The translations under genes were made by a program, and so were the position numbers. Source: Ecdyonurus torrentis (taxonomy: Eukaryota; Arthropoda; Insecta; Ephemeroptera; Heptageniidae). From it: a stretch of 64,000 nucleotides of DNA. Of the stretch, positions 10,988-22,739 are shown piece by piece (the stretch's first letter is position 1; the number at the start of each line of letters is the position of its first letter). Where the stretch lies: positions 51,933,523 through 51,997,522 of the forward strand of contig OX439128.1 of NCBI GenBank assembly GCA_949318235.1. Reading direction: 5' to 3'. The notes under the pieces are model-generated. The model did no database searches. It was not told the DNA's origin and saw only the letters and a list, made by a program, of their open reading frames with translations.

Positions 10988-11190
10988 ATTATTACGTAAT
11001 AATTATGCTAGCTCATTTTCAACACAATTTGTGCATTACAGCATAATCTATGCTATACTGCATAATAATTATGTTATATAGCATATTATAGTGTACAGAA
11101 TAATTATTTATGTTGTTCTAATTTAGCATAAGTTATGCTATAATGACATAAACACAGCATAAATTACATTATTTGTTCTTTCCGTGTATT
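10988..11190 (-). mobile_element. MITE family A copy
   Basis: Reversed copy: TTACGTAATAATTATGCTAG at left, GTTCTAATTTAGCATAAG and TTATGCTATAATGACATAA inside, right end TTGTTCTTTCCGTGTA. Confidence 0.85.
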
Positions 11191-11302
11191 GGGAAAAAAC
11201 TTAACTGAAGTTTGCTGCATTTAGTCAAATCCTGCAGTAGCTGATTTCTTTCCCGTCTTTATAAGGGAAATGATTAAGTGTATGTATAATAGTCATATCA
11301 TA

Positions 11303-11305
<3 letters not shown>

Positions 11306-11390
<85 letters not shown>
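11306..11390. repeat. AT array followed by poly(T)
   Basis: AT repeat 11306-11375 passing directly into 15 T. Confidence 0.96.
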
Positions 11391-12115
11391 GAGAACCGTG
11401 TTTCTTTATGTATGTTATTAAAAAATAGCAAAATTTGTGCTCTAAAAAATAGCTATTGTATAATGCAGCATGAATGACAATTTTTTTTTTCAGTGTACAT
11501 AATAATATTATAAAGAAACGAGCGAAAAAAGGAGGGAAAAAAAATGAAAAACAGCTTGCAGTATGTTAAAAAAAGAAAGGAAAAAGTAAAAAAAAAGGCT
11601 TGAGGACAATTTTGTATTTTAACTAAAAAGACATTTTCTCTCTCTCTCTCTCTCTTTATAATACACGTAGCATCAATTTTGATATCTCGTAGTAAAATGT
11701 TGATTTTGTTCTTGATGTAGCTGCTCGAGCTATAGCTATAACTAGAGCACGTGTTGCGCCTCGTCCTACACATTCTACATTATACTTATAATAACTTCAG
11801 ATAACAAACAGATTATCGTATATAACTTTTGAATTACGTAATAAAATAACTAATTATATTGGTGCGGAAGATGATCAAAATAAATGTTACGATGAAATAT
11901 TTAAGTGTTGTCTGTTTTATTAAAACTTATTTATATCTTCGAGAACTGTTGAACTTTATTAATATAAATATTTACTATATTGAAGAAGCCAAAAATATGA
12001 TTGGAAAAAATTATGTAATGTACGTGAATATTTCATTCATATTTTGTGATGAATTGAAAATAAATTTAGCCGTTGATCTACACATGGGGAAAAAAATTAC
12101 GTAATTTATACTCTG
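11391..12115. other. Unassigned stretch with short TC tract
   Basis: TC tract at 11636-11655. The 81-codon frame at 11859-12104 has no recognisable domain and biased A+T codons; I do not call it. Confidence 0.4.
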
Positions 12116-12334
12116 CATGCACATAAAAATAAATATGTAATAATTATGCTATCTCATTTTAAGGATAATTTCTTCAATAGCATAATCTGTGTTATACTGC
12201 ATCATACTATATGTCACATAGCATAAATATTATGCTGTACAGCTTCAATATTTATGCTGTTGTAATTAAGCATAATTAAAGCTTTAATGACATAACTGCA
12301 GCGTAAATTACGTAATCTTTTATTTCCTTGTGGA
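12116..12334 (-). mobile_element. MITE family A copy
   Basis: Reversed A: ATGTAATAATTATGCTATCTC at left, AAATATTATGCTGTACAGC inside, TTACGTAATCTTTTATTTCC at right with the terminal CCGTG degraded to CTTGTG. Confidence 0.75.
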
Positions 12335-12712
12335 ATAATTGTTATATGTAGAGCACAAATGTTGTTATTTTGTGATAATAAGTATAAATTATGCTGAACA
12401 TCTTAACTACACGGAAAGTAAAACTTACTTAATTTATGCTGCATTTATATCATTAAAGCATAAATTATGTAAATTAAAACAGCATCAATAACTATGCTGC
12501 ACAACATAATATTTATCTACAAAACATAATTATTATGCAATATAGCATAGATTATTCTGTATTGAACAAATTGTGCTGAAAATGGGCTAGCTAGCATAAT
12601 TATTATGTAGTTATTTTTGTCCGTGGATTATTATGTAGTAAAATCACCACAAAATATCAGATAAATTGTCATACATAAATGTTGCTGCATTGAGCTATAG
12701 CATACATATTTG
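12335..12712 (+). mobile_element. MITE subfamily A2 copy split by an A insertion
   Basis: The left half has TGTAGAGCACAAATGTTG, TTATGCTGAACATCTTAACTA. The right half has TTATTATGTAG, GTTGCTGCATTGAGCTATAG. The two halves match the uninterrupted A2 at 44.55 kb (CATGTTAACTATTATGTTATG) across the junction, so the A element between them is an insertion. Confidence 0.7.
12410..12625 (+). mobile_element. MITE family A, full-length copy nested in A2
   Basis: Runs from CACGGAAAGTAAAACTTAC to AGTTATTTTTGTCCGTG, 216 bp. All conserved A blocks are present (TTTATGCTGCATTTATATCA, TATGCTGCACAACATAATAT, GAACAAATTGTGCTG). A good reference copy for the family. Confidence 0.9.
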
Positions 12713-13000
12713 TTCGTATATATGGATGCGTGATTTTGTTTTATAAATGACCCGATTTTTAACCTTGCTTTGCGATGTAGTTTAGTATTGTTTTGTAGTA
12801 TAATATGTATATACGTATGAAGGTGTGGCAAATGCGCAAATGTTTAGATCTCACTTAGCGATGATGTGTATAAAATGTGAACCACGCAAACATACATGAG
12901 GTGAGGGTCAACGTACCTCCTCTCAATGTTTACATTGCCGTACATTTGTATCGTCATATGAACTCTAAGCACGCACAGTTATTGCCAAATTATCTTCATC

Positions 13001-13058
13001 AGAGAGAGAGAGAGAGAGAGAGAGACAAAGACAAAGAAAGAGAGAGTGAAAGAGATAC

Positions 13059-13105
<47 letters not shown>
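13001..13105. repeat. GA-rich array
   Basis: GA repeats interrupted by CAAAGA, GTGAAA and TACAGA variants, then a purer stretch 13066-13105. Confidence 0.95.
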
Positions 13106-13106
<1 letters not shown>

Positions 13107-13385
13107 TAGTTAATTTTACAATATTCTATTTAGCATAACCCTAATTTTTAGCTTTAAGGCTTTATATTGCTATTATAACCAAATCACCACAACGCCACAT
13201 GAAGTTTTGATTTGTACTCTATAATTCGTATTTGGGATAAAGGATGTCTGTTTTAGGCATTTCTGTAACATTCCAGAGCTTTGTTTTAATTTCCCCCCCT
13301 CCCCCATTGTCTCAATCAATCATCATCATTATCTGAATACTTTTTGTATCACAAACATGCGTCCACAATAGTGTATAGACATTTT

Positions 13386-13432
<47 letters not shown>
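13386..13432. repeat. GA dinucleotide tract
   Basis: About 47 bp of GA with one AA interruption. Confidence 0.95.
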
Positions 13433-13434
<2 letters not shown>

Positions 13435-13558
13435 GTAACAAACTTGCAAGATCAGCCCTGTCGTGAAAGTTACTGAAGAGTTAATTAGTGGTTTGATGAG
13501 GATTAATGCCGTATTTTACAAAGATTATAAGATAAAAAAATTTATAAGAAAGTTTTAA

Positions 13559-13595
13559 GAGAGAGAGAGAGAGAGAGAGAGTGAGTGAGTGAGTA

Positions 13596-13622
<27 letters not shown>
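13559..13622. repeat. GA/GAGT compound tract
   Basis: GA repeat containing a short GAGT run (about 13580-13594). Confidence 0.95.
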
Positions 13623-13626
<4 letters not shown>

Positions 13627-14395
13627 ATTGATGTTTGGATTAAATTTAAAGACCTTATTGAATCATGAAATTAGCAGAGAGTCTTATAGACTTACGAACG
13701 CGTGTACACTTAAAGAACAAAAATTACAAATTGCTTTTATGTCTTGTGAAAGAATTCTAATATTTAATATAAATTATATTCAACAATTTCTATACATTTC
13801 TGGGTTTCTTTTTTAATTTTTATTTATTTTCCATGTTTGTTTTATTAAATTAATTTTGCAACATAGCTATGCACTTCTACAGCATTATATTTTGTCGCTC
13901 TTACTTCACAATACATAGTGGAGCCTTATTTCTTCTACGTTACAAAGTAACTTCGCTGTACAGCATAAATATAGTTTAGACAAATCTCTTTCGTCTCTAA
14001 CCTCCGTGAGCTTAAAGGCATTATAAACGCTTTGCAACTCTGATTTTTATTTTACAAACCATGAGATGAGACTTGAAACAGAGTTTCATATTTTCAATTT
14101 CAATTTCAAAGGGTTTTATTTCAAAAAAATTAAAAAAATAATAATAAAAAAAAAAAAAACGATACATGTTTAGATTCAAATGCATATAAGTCATATGTAT
14201 AAACATCTTTTCACTCATCTCAACCCACAGTTTTTTATTTTAAGGCGGGAAATCAGTTACTGCGGGATTTGACTAAAAAGTTGTAAATACAAAAAAATCT
14301 GAAATTTTGTACAGTGATACATTAGGATTAGGTATCTTCAAAAATGTAAAAATTTTGGGGGGTCACCATGCTAGATTTTTAATTATGATTTTTTA
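13623..14395. other. Unassigned A+T-rich stretch
   Basis: No gene seen. The T/A-rich palindromic patch near 14100-14160 is low complexity. Confidence 0.4.
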
Positions 14396-14578
14396 AAGTT
14401 TTAGTCCCATAAGAGTCCATGTTAATTTCAATAATTAATTTCTCTCTTATCTGATGGCCACGGGTTCTGAAAATTTTATCATAGGTAGCTGTTACTATTA
14501 ACTTGCAAATGGCATCATAAAATTTGGAAGTTTCCTTTTTAGATTTTGAGATACAGACCATCTATATACAATCCTTAA
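14396..14578 (+). repeat. Dispersed repeat G, uninterrupted copy G1
   Basis: Blocks in order: AGTCCCATAAGAGTCCATG, GGTTCTGAAAATTTTATCAT, AGGTAGCTGTTAC, GCAAATGGCATCATAAAA, GATTTTGAGATACA, ATACAATCCTTA. The same series occurs at 35.18-35.78 kb with two insertions and, diverged, at 51.40-51.52 kb. Its class is unknown. Confidence 0.75.
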
Positions 14579-14584
14579 TTAGAT

Positions 14585-14756
14585 AGAAAAGTTCAACTTA
14601 TGCAACCAGCACAACATTTTCTATTAAATTAAATCCTCTCCGCGTCATGAATCTTATCAGAAAAAAAGTGCATAATTTACAGTTTTAGCTATTGAGAGCT
14701 CTTTTGCTTGCATGGCTTGGTGTAGATCTTGATGAAAATTAAAGAGGTCTCATTTA
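14585..14756 (+). mobile_element. MITE family D-like fragment
   Basis: CTTATGCAACCAGCACAACA, a CGCGTCATGAA variant and GAGAGCTCTTTTGC match the second half of the D copy at 27.4 kb. It abuts D1. Confidence 0.5.
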
Positions 14757-15050
14757 GCGTTTAAAGCCATAGACCACATAAAACAACATGTGCTTTTTAA
14801 TGAATAAACACGAAATGGGATCTTTAAAACATCTGACAATTTTTACCAGAATGTTAATGTAGCCCCACGAGAGAGCGTGAAAAAACTGTAAAGTATGCAA
14901 TTTGCGTGACTATTCATGTTTATGACGTCGGAAACATGCAAAAATTAGTATGAAAATGATGTGCGGGTTGCATAAATTGAATTTTCTGATCACTGCTACG
15001 GGGCTACTGTTGGTAATATCACGTGTTTTGTGATATAAATGCTTATATTA
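14757..15050 (+). mobile_element. MITE family D copy D1
   Basis: Starts TTTAAAGCCATAGACCACAT. Contains GAAATGGGATC, GACAATTTTTACCAGAATG, GCCCCACGAGAGAGCGTG, ATGACGTCGGAAAC (one base off TGACGTCA), TGTGCGGGTTGCATAAA and GTGTTTTGTGATATAAATGC. Closely parallel to D2. Confidence 0.8.
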
Positions 15051-15124
15051 TTCTCTGGTATATTTATTTAAGTAATTAAAGAGAAAGCATATTGTTTGTT
15101 GTCAGGCTTTAAGCATGTCTCAGA

Positions 15125-15212
15125 TTTTTTTTTTTTTTTTTTTTTTTTTACCACTGGCCCGTGTGTGCATTTTTGATTACATCTGTCGATAAGACTTGTG
15201 AATTGACGGAAA
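15125..15212 (+). mobile_element. SINE fragment next to poly(T)
   Basis: After 25 T comes GGCCCGTGTGTGC and then CTGTCGATAAGAC, two 13-nt exact blocks of the 3' half of the SINE family at 22.5 kb, with an indel between them. The T run precedes rather than follows the body, so it is not this copy's tail. Confidence 0.55.
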
Positions 15213-15246
15213 TTTGGAGAAGATTTAGCACAAAACAAAATATTGA

Positions 15247-15283
15247 AAAAAAAAAAAGAAAAAAAAAAAAAAAAAAAAAAAAA
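15247..15283. repeat. Poly(A) tract
   Basis: A run with one G at 15258. Confidence 0.9.
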
Positions 15284-16088
15284 ACTGAGCATCACCGATA
15301 ACATTTAATATGCATAATATTTTACTTTATTAAGTAGAAAAACTTTGCTGTAAATAACAATTTATGCATATTTATATATTTTTGCCATGTAAGAAAGAAG
15401 ATAAATTAGCAGCATGTCAGTTACACTTCAATGATGCTCCATTATAATAATGCCCGATGTCCACTTGACCTTGAAGAATAAAATTGCCCCATCTACTCCA
15501 AAATTTATATTTTCGATATACTTAAACTTGGGACGTAATAGCGGAGCACCCTCGATATAAGACTTATCTTATAATAATATGCTCTTGTATAAAATTAAAT
15601 TGTGCGCACTAGTTTTTTATTAGAAAAGTTTTTGCATTGAACTACTAAAGAAAATGTCAATATTTTGATGTATGATGTACACTCCAAGTAGATTAAATAT
15701 AAGACATAATATGTACACTGTATGACGAGAAAACATAACTTATTTTATACTTTCATAAATATTATATTATACGCTCCAGTCAAATATGAAATTTATACTT
15801 TTGACATTTCAAAAGCATCATCTCTGAAATGTTTGTTTGTTTGTTTTATATTACAAAGTATATGCAGCAGCTGTCGCTCTCAAAACGTCAATAAAATTAT
15901 ACTTATTTCTTGTCAAGTGAGATGACAAATTTATTGATATATAAGCTTAAAATATATGAGGTATTGCAGTGATTTGATTGAGAGTTAAAACGACAGATTA
16001 TATTAATTTTGTTTTTCACAATGTTATGACAGATAAATCAACTGCTAACACTCTAAAAAATGGTGCATTACTTTAGCTACGAATACTA
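15284..16088. other. Unassigned A+T-rich stretch
   Basis: No gene or family recognised; a 67-codon frame at 15722-15925 has no recognisable motif. Confidence 0.4.
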
Positions 16089-16211
16089 TTTTTTTTTTTT
16101 TTTTTTTTTGCATGCCATATTCTGTTATCGTGCTACACTTATCCCATAGTCCCAGTCAAGACATTGTCTTATCGGCAGGTAAGGATTGTCTAATTAATGG
16201 AAAAGCACACA
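16089..16211 (-). mobile_element. SINE 3' fragment with poly(A) tail (minus strand)
   Basis: Reading the minus strand: SINE blocks GACAATGTCTTGACTGGG-like and GATAACAGAATATGGCATGC followed by about 21 A (the T run 16089-16109). This matches the 3' ends of the SINEs at 22.6 and 32.0 kb. 5'-truncated. Confidence 0.75.
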
Positions 16212-16353
16212 CGTTAGTATAAACGTAATTTCTTCAGCGGTAATTAGTTAGCTCTTTATAAGAAAAAAATATTAAAAAAACTTTGTATGAATGTAATGAA
16301 TTTATTATAAAAAAAAGTCTAAATAGTAACTCGTTAGATAATTTTTTCCGTGT
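16212..16353 (+). mobile_element. MITE family F partial copy F4
   Basis: Contains GTATAAACGTAATTTCTTC, GTAATTAGTTAGCTCTTTA, AATAGTAACTCGTTAGATA and the right end TTTTTTCCGTGT. The left third is missing at the junction with the SINE fragment. Confidence 0.75.
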
Positions 16354-16468
16354 GAACATCTTAAATAGTTCCTGGTATAAAAAAAATTCCCTCAATGATA
16401 AGACATGGTATTATGGTCTCGATCCAGTTGTTAGCAGATTCCAATAATTGTTGGCACACAAGTTAATG

Positions 16469-16474
<6 letters not shown>

Positions 16475-16523
<49 letters not shown>
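16475..16523. repeat. Poly(A) tract, about 49 nt
   Basis: One of the longest homopolymers in the window; no body recognised. Confidence 0.94.
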
Positions 16524-16525
<2 letters not shown>

Positions 16526-17056
16526 TAATCAATTCAGCGAGAGACTTGAAATTTTAAATACCCAGGGTATAGGATTGAACTCAATGGTGGCATCAAAAAT
16601 GTGCTCAACTTAATATTTATCAAAGTGCCAACAATTAGGACTTTTCCATTTAAATAACCTGCATAAAAAATAATTAATATAGCAACAATATTTAAGGAAT
16701 ATTACACTTTAACTGAATTTTATGATCCCAATTCAAAAATAGATGATATTGATGTTCTTATGCATACTACACATACAAATCTACAATTTTATACTGACTA
16801 AACTGCAATTATTTGCTTAATCTACCGTTCAATTTCTATAGTTTCAATATTTTGTTTCCTTTTAATAATCAGAACCCTGACATATAATTTATTTTGCTTT
16901 TTTTATGTTTTTCTTTTATTATTATTATTATTTTTATTCTTTTATGACATTTTATGAAAGTAATTTTATATAATTATATATATTTAATTATAATTTATTG
17001 TAAATATTTTTGTGACAAGACCAACGCTTGTTGTAACACATGTTACTATGAACTGC
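16524..17056. other. Unassigned A+T-rich stretch
   Basis: No gene or repeat family seen; a short ATT run near 16918-16930. Confidence 0.4.
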
Positions 17057-17322
17057 CTGAATCTATAATATGTGAATTTTTAACTTTTGAGTTAATTAAG
17101 TATTTATACTTAATTTTTGAAAGTCGTGAAATGACGTCACAGGCTGCAACTTTTCCTATGCTCACATGCATAAGATGCAACTTGTGACTTAAAAAAATTA
17201 ATGAAAAATGTATAATGGACTCAAAAATTAGCAATTCACATATGTTTCGATTCAGGACAATGTCCTCTTTTAGAATATGAAATAAATTTACCACCTGTTT
17301 TTTTTGTAGTCTTCCTCATTGG
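17057..17322. mobile_element. Palindromic MITE family P copy P1
   Basis: Inverted landmarks: CTGAATCTATAATATGTGAA on the left, TTCACATATGTTTCGATTCAGG on the right. Centre has GTCGTGAAATGACGTCA and CATGCTCACATGCATAAG-like sequence. The right end CTTCCTCATT is shared with P2 at 29.96 kb. TGACGTCA at 17,132. The two small ORFs here lie wholly inside the element. Confidence 0.75.
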
Positions 17323-18047
17323 TCTGTACCATATTATACACATATACGTATATTACATTGTTTATCAAAGTCATATACATACTATTCTAATTTTATACCA
17401 ATATTTAAACATTTATAAAGAGCTTAAAAACTATACAAATAACTTTTTAAATTTTTACAAATATTTTTCATAAATTTATTATTTATTTTATTAAAATTTT
17501 AATTTTTGTATAAAAGCTTAACAAAAAGCTTTTTTTTTTTTTTTTTTGCATAGCACATAAATAATATTAAATAAAATGTTAAGCCACAAAGTATAACTAC
17601 AAATCAATATTCTCTCATATGTATGTATACCGTAATTACTTTATTTATATATATATTTTTTATACTACTTGTTACTCAATTTTTATTAATTAAAATTTGT
17701 AAATTAATTTTGAAATGTTATAAAATATTGATACAAAATGATAAACAAATTACTATTGAATAAAATCATTTTTATTATTACGTAAAAACATCTACATAAT
17801 TTATTATTTTATATACTGCAGTTATATTGTTATACGTGGGTTCTCAGCCTAGCATAAAAATATTGCCGTTGAAAAAAATTTGCCTGCCGTCATAGAATTG
17901 TACATAGTTCAATAGTTGAACCCCAAAATTTCACCCCCCTGTTGCAATTATTACGTGGTGAATACACAAAAATATCAAGCGGGATCTGTACGTCATAGAG
18001 AAAAATGGCCTTAGAAGAAGAAATGAACCGTTTCAATTATCTCGTGT

Positions 18048-18090
<43 letters not shown>

Positions 18091-18245
18091 GCATTGCAAA
18101 ATCATGAATACTTAGCCATAACAATAGGTGACTATGCTCTATCAGAATTTGCATTGGTGAACCGGATAACTTAATTTAACCAGGGTTAATGAAATTAATT
18201 AGATATTACCTCTAACTGAAGTGACAAAATCCACCTTTTCTTCAT
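17323..18245. other. Unassigned A+T-rich stretch with homopolymers
   Basis: Poly(T) at 17530-17547 and poly(A) at 18050-18086. No gene or family recognised. Confidence 0.4.
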
Positions 18246-18437
18246 ACGGAAAAAATATATACATAATAATTATCCTAGCTCATTTCCAGCATAATTTGTT
18301 CAATATAGCATAATTTATACTATATTGCATACAAATTCTGTTATATAGCATAATTATTTATGTTGTTCTTTTTTAGCATAATTTATTCTATAATGACATA
18401 AATGCAGCATAAATTAAGTAATTTATTCTTTTCATGT
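18246..18437 (-). mobile_element. MITE family A copy
   Basis: Left end ACGGAAAAAATATATACATAA, core AGCATAATTTGTTCAATATA and TTCTATAATGACATAAATGC, right end TTTATTCTTTTCATG (degraded CCGTG). Confidence 0.8.
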
Positions 18438-18446
18438 TCACATTTC

Positions 18447-18760
18447 GTAGTATAAATAATTCTATTTAAAATAGCATAATATAGTTATGCTATACATACA
18501 ACATTTATGCTGAAATATCATAGTTATTATACGGTAACTAAATGTTACATAAATAATGTTGTTGCATAAGAGCTAGCAGGTTTATCATGTTACCCCCCCC
18601 CCCTCTCTCTCTCTTTTGTCCGTGCATAAATATGTAATTATAATTACTCCGAAGCATAAATTAAGTATAATCTATGATGCATTTATGTTATTGTTGCTGA
18701 ATTAGAACAGCATAAAAATAATTTATTCTGAATAATAATGTAATATTAATACAGAATATC
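18447..18760 (+). mobile_element. Diverged MITE A copy plus A fragment
   Basis: Positions 18447-18625 carry A words and an end CTTTTGTCCGTGC, with an inserted C-run/CT tract at 18594-18614. Positions 18640-18760 carry a second partial + copy (ATGCATTTATGTTATTG, GAATTAGAACAGCATAAA). Confidence 0.55.
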
Positions 18761-18897
18761 ATACTTAAAAAATCAACCTGTTAACATCATGCCAATACTC
18801 ACAAAAGTTTTGCTAATATATTTAGCGTAGAGGGTGACCGACTTGGACTGGAAATCGTTAAAGGAGAAATTTTATTTTTATAATAATTCTTTGAACA

Positions 18898-19566
18898 TTC
18901 TTTTCATTCGGGTTTACTAAATCCGGAAAATTGACTCATTTACATAAAATGCAATTAAGAATCCTTAAATCATTAAAAAAGGGAAGAAATGTGAAAATAA
19001 TGATATATATATATAAGTATTTAAATATTTTACCGATTAGTGATTTACTAAATGTTACATTTTTGTTAGAATATTATTTTGATAATGATCATGGTATACC
19101 AAGAGAACATGATCATTACACCAGAACTGTGTTAAAAAACCCAATGATAGTACCAAAAATATTAAATAGATTTACAGAAAGAACAAAAAGATATGTGTTG
19201 CCAAAATTATGGAATCAGATTCCATTAAGTTTAAAAAATTTAAATAGTAAAATACAAGTTAAAAAACTATTACATGAGTTTTTCATGGAAAAATTATAAT
19301 TATTAAAATATGAAGGAGAGAGAAGAAAAAAAAATTGTAATGTCACTAACAGTTTTGATTATTATAATATAATTATGGAAATTTTTGTATGATTAATTTT
19401 TTTTTATGATTTGTATGATGTTTAATTTTTTTTTGAAGGTTATAAATTATAACAATTGATATAATGTAAGTGAAATAACCTATGTATGAACCAGCCGATA
19501 AGGCCTCGGCCTTGGTTGGATGTTTAATGAATTTAAGAATAAAAAAAAAAAAAAAAAAAAAAAAAA
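18898..19566 (+). pseudogene. 5'-truncated LINE: C-terminal reverse transcriptase end and 3' tail
   Basis: The frame ending at 19,299 resembles the extreme C-terminal part of CR1/L2-type non-LTR reverse transcriptases: LHKMQLRILKSL (the linker usually reading LxxLQNRxxRII), then HDHYTR, and finally RYVLPKLWNQIPLSLKN followed by KKLLHEFF. It opens at about 18,895 after a stop (18,892-18,894); the catalytic RT motifs and endonuclease are absent, so the copy is truncated and inactive. The 3' UTR (19,300-19,542) ends with AAGGCCTCGGCCTT, able to form a 6-bp stem with a 2-nt loop, as expected for RT recognition of LINE RNA, followed by 24 A. The TTG at 18,931 is not a real start. Confidence 0.8.
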
Positions 19567-19839
19567 TCCAGCAAAATAAACAAAATTAAATAAAATCATA
19601 AATAAATAAATGATAATTAATCAATGAAATCGAGTAAATTTAAAAAAAAGGAGGTTTTATTGTTCCGAAAAATGTTTTAATAATATTTTAAGTGTTAAAA
19701 AAGTTTTTAATTTGAATAAAATTTGAATTTCCACATTTGCATGTAAACTTTTAAGTATACTATAGCTGGAATATTTGATCATGTTTTCACATGTTTGACT
19801 TAGCTAAACTTTTAAGTAACATTTTATCTTTACTTTGTG

Positions 19840-20148
19840 TTAAAAGGCGTAGAACACGTTGAACAAAAAAAGTTGTGTAATATCCTAACAAACCTGAAAA
19901 TCAACGTTGATTTGGCCGGATTCATGTATTTCTAATTTATTTTCCATTAAAAAAATGACACTAAAACGTCACAGCTCTACGGTTTACGCGCGCGTGGACC
20001 AGGCGAGCTGTGACGTCAGTGATCACCAGTGGCATTTTGTGAATGAAAAATAAATTAGAAATCAATGACTCCGGCCAAATCAACGTTGATATTTAGGTTT
20101 ATTAGGATATTTCACAACTTTTTTGTTCAAGGTGTTCTACGACTTTAA
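19840..20148. mobile_element. Palindromic MITE family C copy C1
   Basis: Ends TTAAAAGGCGTAGAACACG and AAGGTGTTCTACGACTTTAA. Arms pair over most of the element: AAATCAACGTTGATTTGGCC on the left against GGCCAAATCAACGTTGATAT on the right, with CTAATTTATTTTCCATT against its complement. The central GC-richer part has GCGCGCGTGGACCAGGCGAG and TGACGTCA at 20,011. TTAA at both ends would fit piggyBac-type duplication. Confidence 0.85.
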
Positions 20149-20204
20149 TAATATAATTCGCGATCTTCTAGTTTGCAAGATATCAGTCGGTCACCTACTC
20201 CCTT

Positions 20205-20310
20205 AAGAATTGTAAGTATTTGTAAACTGGACTGGCAAAAGGTGTCATTTTCTCATACCAGACCATTTTATGAAGTGCTGACATATGGCATCGACTTTTA
20301 GATGAATGCA

Positions 20311-20311
<1 letters not shown>
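20205..20311 (-). mobile_element. MITE family B right-part fragment B10
   Basis: TTTGTAAACTGGACTGGCAAAA, AAGTGCTGACATATGGC and ATCGACTTTTAGATGAATGC match the end of a reversed B copy. Where other copies end CACCCTATA, this one passes straight into the AT array at 20,312. Confidence 0.65.

Positions 20312-20397
<86 letters not shown>
20312..20397. repeat. AT dinucleotide array
   Basis: About 86 bp of AT that begins exactly where a B element terminus (CTATA) would lie. Confidence 0.96.
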
Positions 20398-20401
<4 letters not shown>

Positions 20402-20848
20402 GTATATAAATAATTTATAAATAAATATACCTATATATAGATAAAAACTAACAGTATAATTTGTAGGAGAAAAGAAGAATTATGTTTGTATAGTGACGTC
20501 ACAAGACAACAATACGTTATTTTTTTAGTAGGGAAATCAATTGTGACAAGAGCATTAAGTCACTCGCTCAATAACAAAATCAGTCAATTATTTAGAAACT
20601 CTCTCTCTCTCTCTCTCTCGCACCGTGGTGAAGAATCTTGTGCATAAAAATATAATATGATCGATTTTATTTAATTTATAAACGAGAGAAGCGTTCAGTA
20701 CGTGTTTATGTATTCTATATAATATACTCTATACTATAGTAGAGCTCTGCTGGGCTATTTTTGTTTTACCCGCACGCATATATAACAGAATAGTTAACAC
20801 TATTTATTATTTATGTTATAGTTTATGTGAGTGGGTGGGTGGAGGAGA
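20398..20848. other. Unassigned stretch with TC tract
   Basis: TC tract at 20,601-20,620 and an isolated TGACGTCA at 20,494 outside any family I recognise. Confidence 0.4.
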
Positions 20849-20873
20849 TGTGTGTGTGTGTGTGTAGTGTGTG

Positions 20874-20928
<55 letters not shown>

Positions 20929-20944
20929 TGTGAGTGTGTGTGTG
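20849..20944. repeat. GT dinucleotide array
   Basis: About 96 bp of GT with two GTAGTGT interruptions; the only long GT array in the window. Preceded by GTGGGTGGGTGGAGG. Confidence 0.96.
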
Positions 20945-22472
20945 AGAGAGAGATGTTTGTCAAATCTGACGATGTATTATACACGTCACTCGAACTGAAG
21001 TAGCAAAAAGGTGCTAAACACGCGATATACACGCCAAACTATATAACTGTGAACACTTTAATAATTATATAATCTTATATACTTACTGTATAGTTATCGC
21101 AGCTCAAGTAGTGTTAATTAATGTTTCTATTTGATGTAATTAATATTTCAAACACAAACTGTATGTGGCTAAGCTGTATATACTGTAATATATTGTATAG
21201 GACTTACAAATGTAGTAAGTTTTATAGTTCTTTGAGTTATTTACACAAGTACGAACTTACATAGCTTAACGTTTCAAGATATTTTTTGTTTTACTTATAT
21301 TTTAGTTTTTTAAGTTATAAATTATAATTGTACACGCCAATAATTATACATGTACGTCAGTTCTTTTCAATAATTTAATTAAAATAATTGATATACTGAA
21401 CTGTCATTTTAGGAAAAGTCTCATTGCAATTTTTAACGTGCTTCTATCCATCAGCAATGAACCACTTGCAATGAACGAACTATATAAAATAAATTTGAAT
21501 ATTCTTAATGCATTTCTTATGGAAAAATCGTTTTCACTTACACGTTTTAACAATTAAAAACATTCATTGAAGAAAAAAAATACAAATCACTCTTTTAGAG
21601 CGTAAACCTTGTATCAAAAAAAAAAAAAAAATTAAATAAAGATGGAATTATCAACTGTTCATACTTATATAGACGAGATAAGGATAAAATGCTTTTTGTT
21701 TATTATTGTCCTTTGTTTTTGAAATGTGAGGTTTACACTCTAAATCTACAATTTTCCCCTCAAATTAGTTAAATATATTAAATATATCGTTATATGATTT
21801 AGTTATGAAAGTTATAAGCGCGTGTAATTGAGAGCCTATTATAGACGAGTAGGCTTGAAATATATTTAATCTTTCATGTTAGACGATGTGTAGTAAATTG
21901 TAGTCAAAAGGAATTAAAGAAAGAAGAGCCCCACAGTCGATGGGAAATTCCTTTTGATATGTGAGTTTGCAATTCTTTATAAAAACAGCACGTTAAGAAA
22001 ATTGTTACTTTGAACTTCCTATAGTGGATTTCAATAGAACTAATATGTAATATCACCATGGACTAAAATTAAGCACACAAAACTTAAAATAACGTTCACA
22101 AGAGACTGCAGAGTTAACTATGTTGTACAGCAATGTTACTTTGCAACAACAAAACTGTAGATAATGCAAGGTACCAACGTGCGTCTTCTGCAAAATTTAA
22201 TTATTTATTTCTGGTATTTTTTACGTTTTGATGGCGGGAAAATAGTTTTGCATGTCATTTTTTTGAAAAGTTGAACTTTTATACCGGAAGAAGATTTTGG
22301 TGATCGGGTAAAATCAGAAAAGATGAATGAAATGCGCAGCGTCTATACGAGGACTTAATCCACAGGCTTACTTAAACATATGAGTGGATTAACTTTCTCA
22401 TAAGGTTACATGCATAGAGTTATCTCTTTGGTTACATGTCAGTTTCGTTACTTTTCATCACAGTAAAGATAA
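20945..22472. other. Unassigned A+T-rich stretch, longest repeat-poor interval
   Basis: About 1.5 kb with no recognised repeat family beyond a poly(A) near 21,617-21,631. No coding signal seen on either strand. Confidence 0.4.
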
Positions 22473-22665
22473 CCAGCCTGCCTAGATGTTTCCACGGTTT
22501 CTCTACGCTGTCATGGCGAATGCCGGGCTGTGTACTTAGGCCGTTGCCGGCCCGTGTGTGCTTATCCATTAATTGGAAAGTCCTTACCTGTCGATAAGAC
22601 AATGTCTTGACTGGGACTGGGATTGGTGTATAGCACGATAACACAATATGGCAAGCAAAAAAAAA
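22473..22665 (+). mobile_element. SINE, 5'-truncated copy
   Basis: Blocks in order: CCAGCCTGCCTAGATG, GTTTCCACGGTTTCTCT, TCATGGCGAATGCCGGGC, GGCCCGTGTGTGC, CTGTCGATAAGACAATGTC, TTGACTGGGACTGGGATTGG, CACGATAACACAATATGGC, then about 9 A. The order matches the complete copy at 31.96-32.34 kb, without its tRNA head. The reverse-strand ORF here is a by-product. Confidence 0.85.
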
Positions 22666-22739
22666 TCCACTGTAAGGTGATGTGATGAGGTGGTGTGATA
22701 TATTTTACTTCATGGTAAAGCAGTAGACGTCTAAACATA

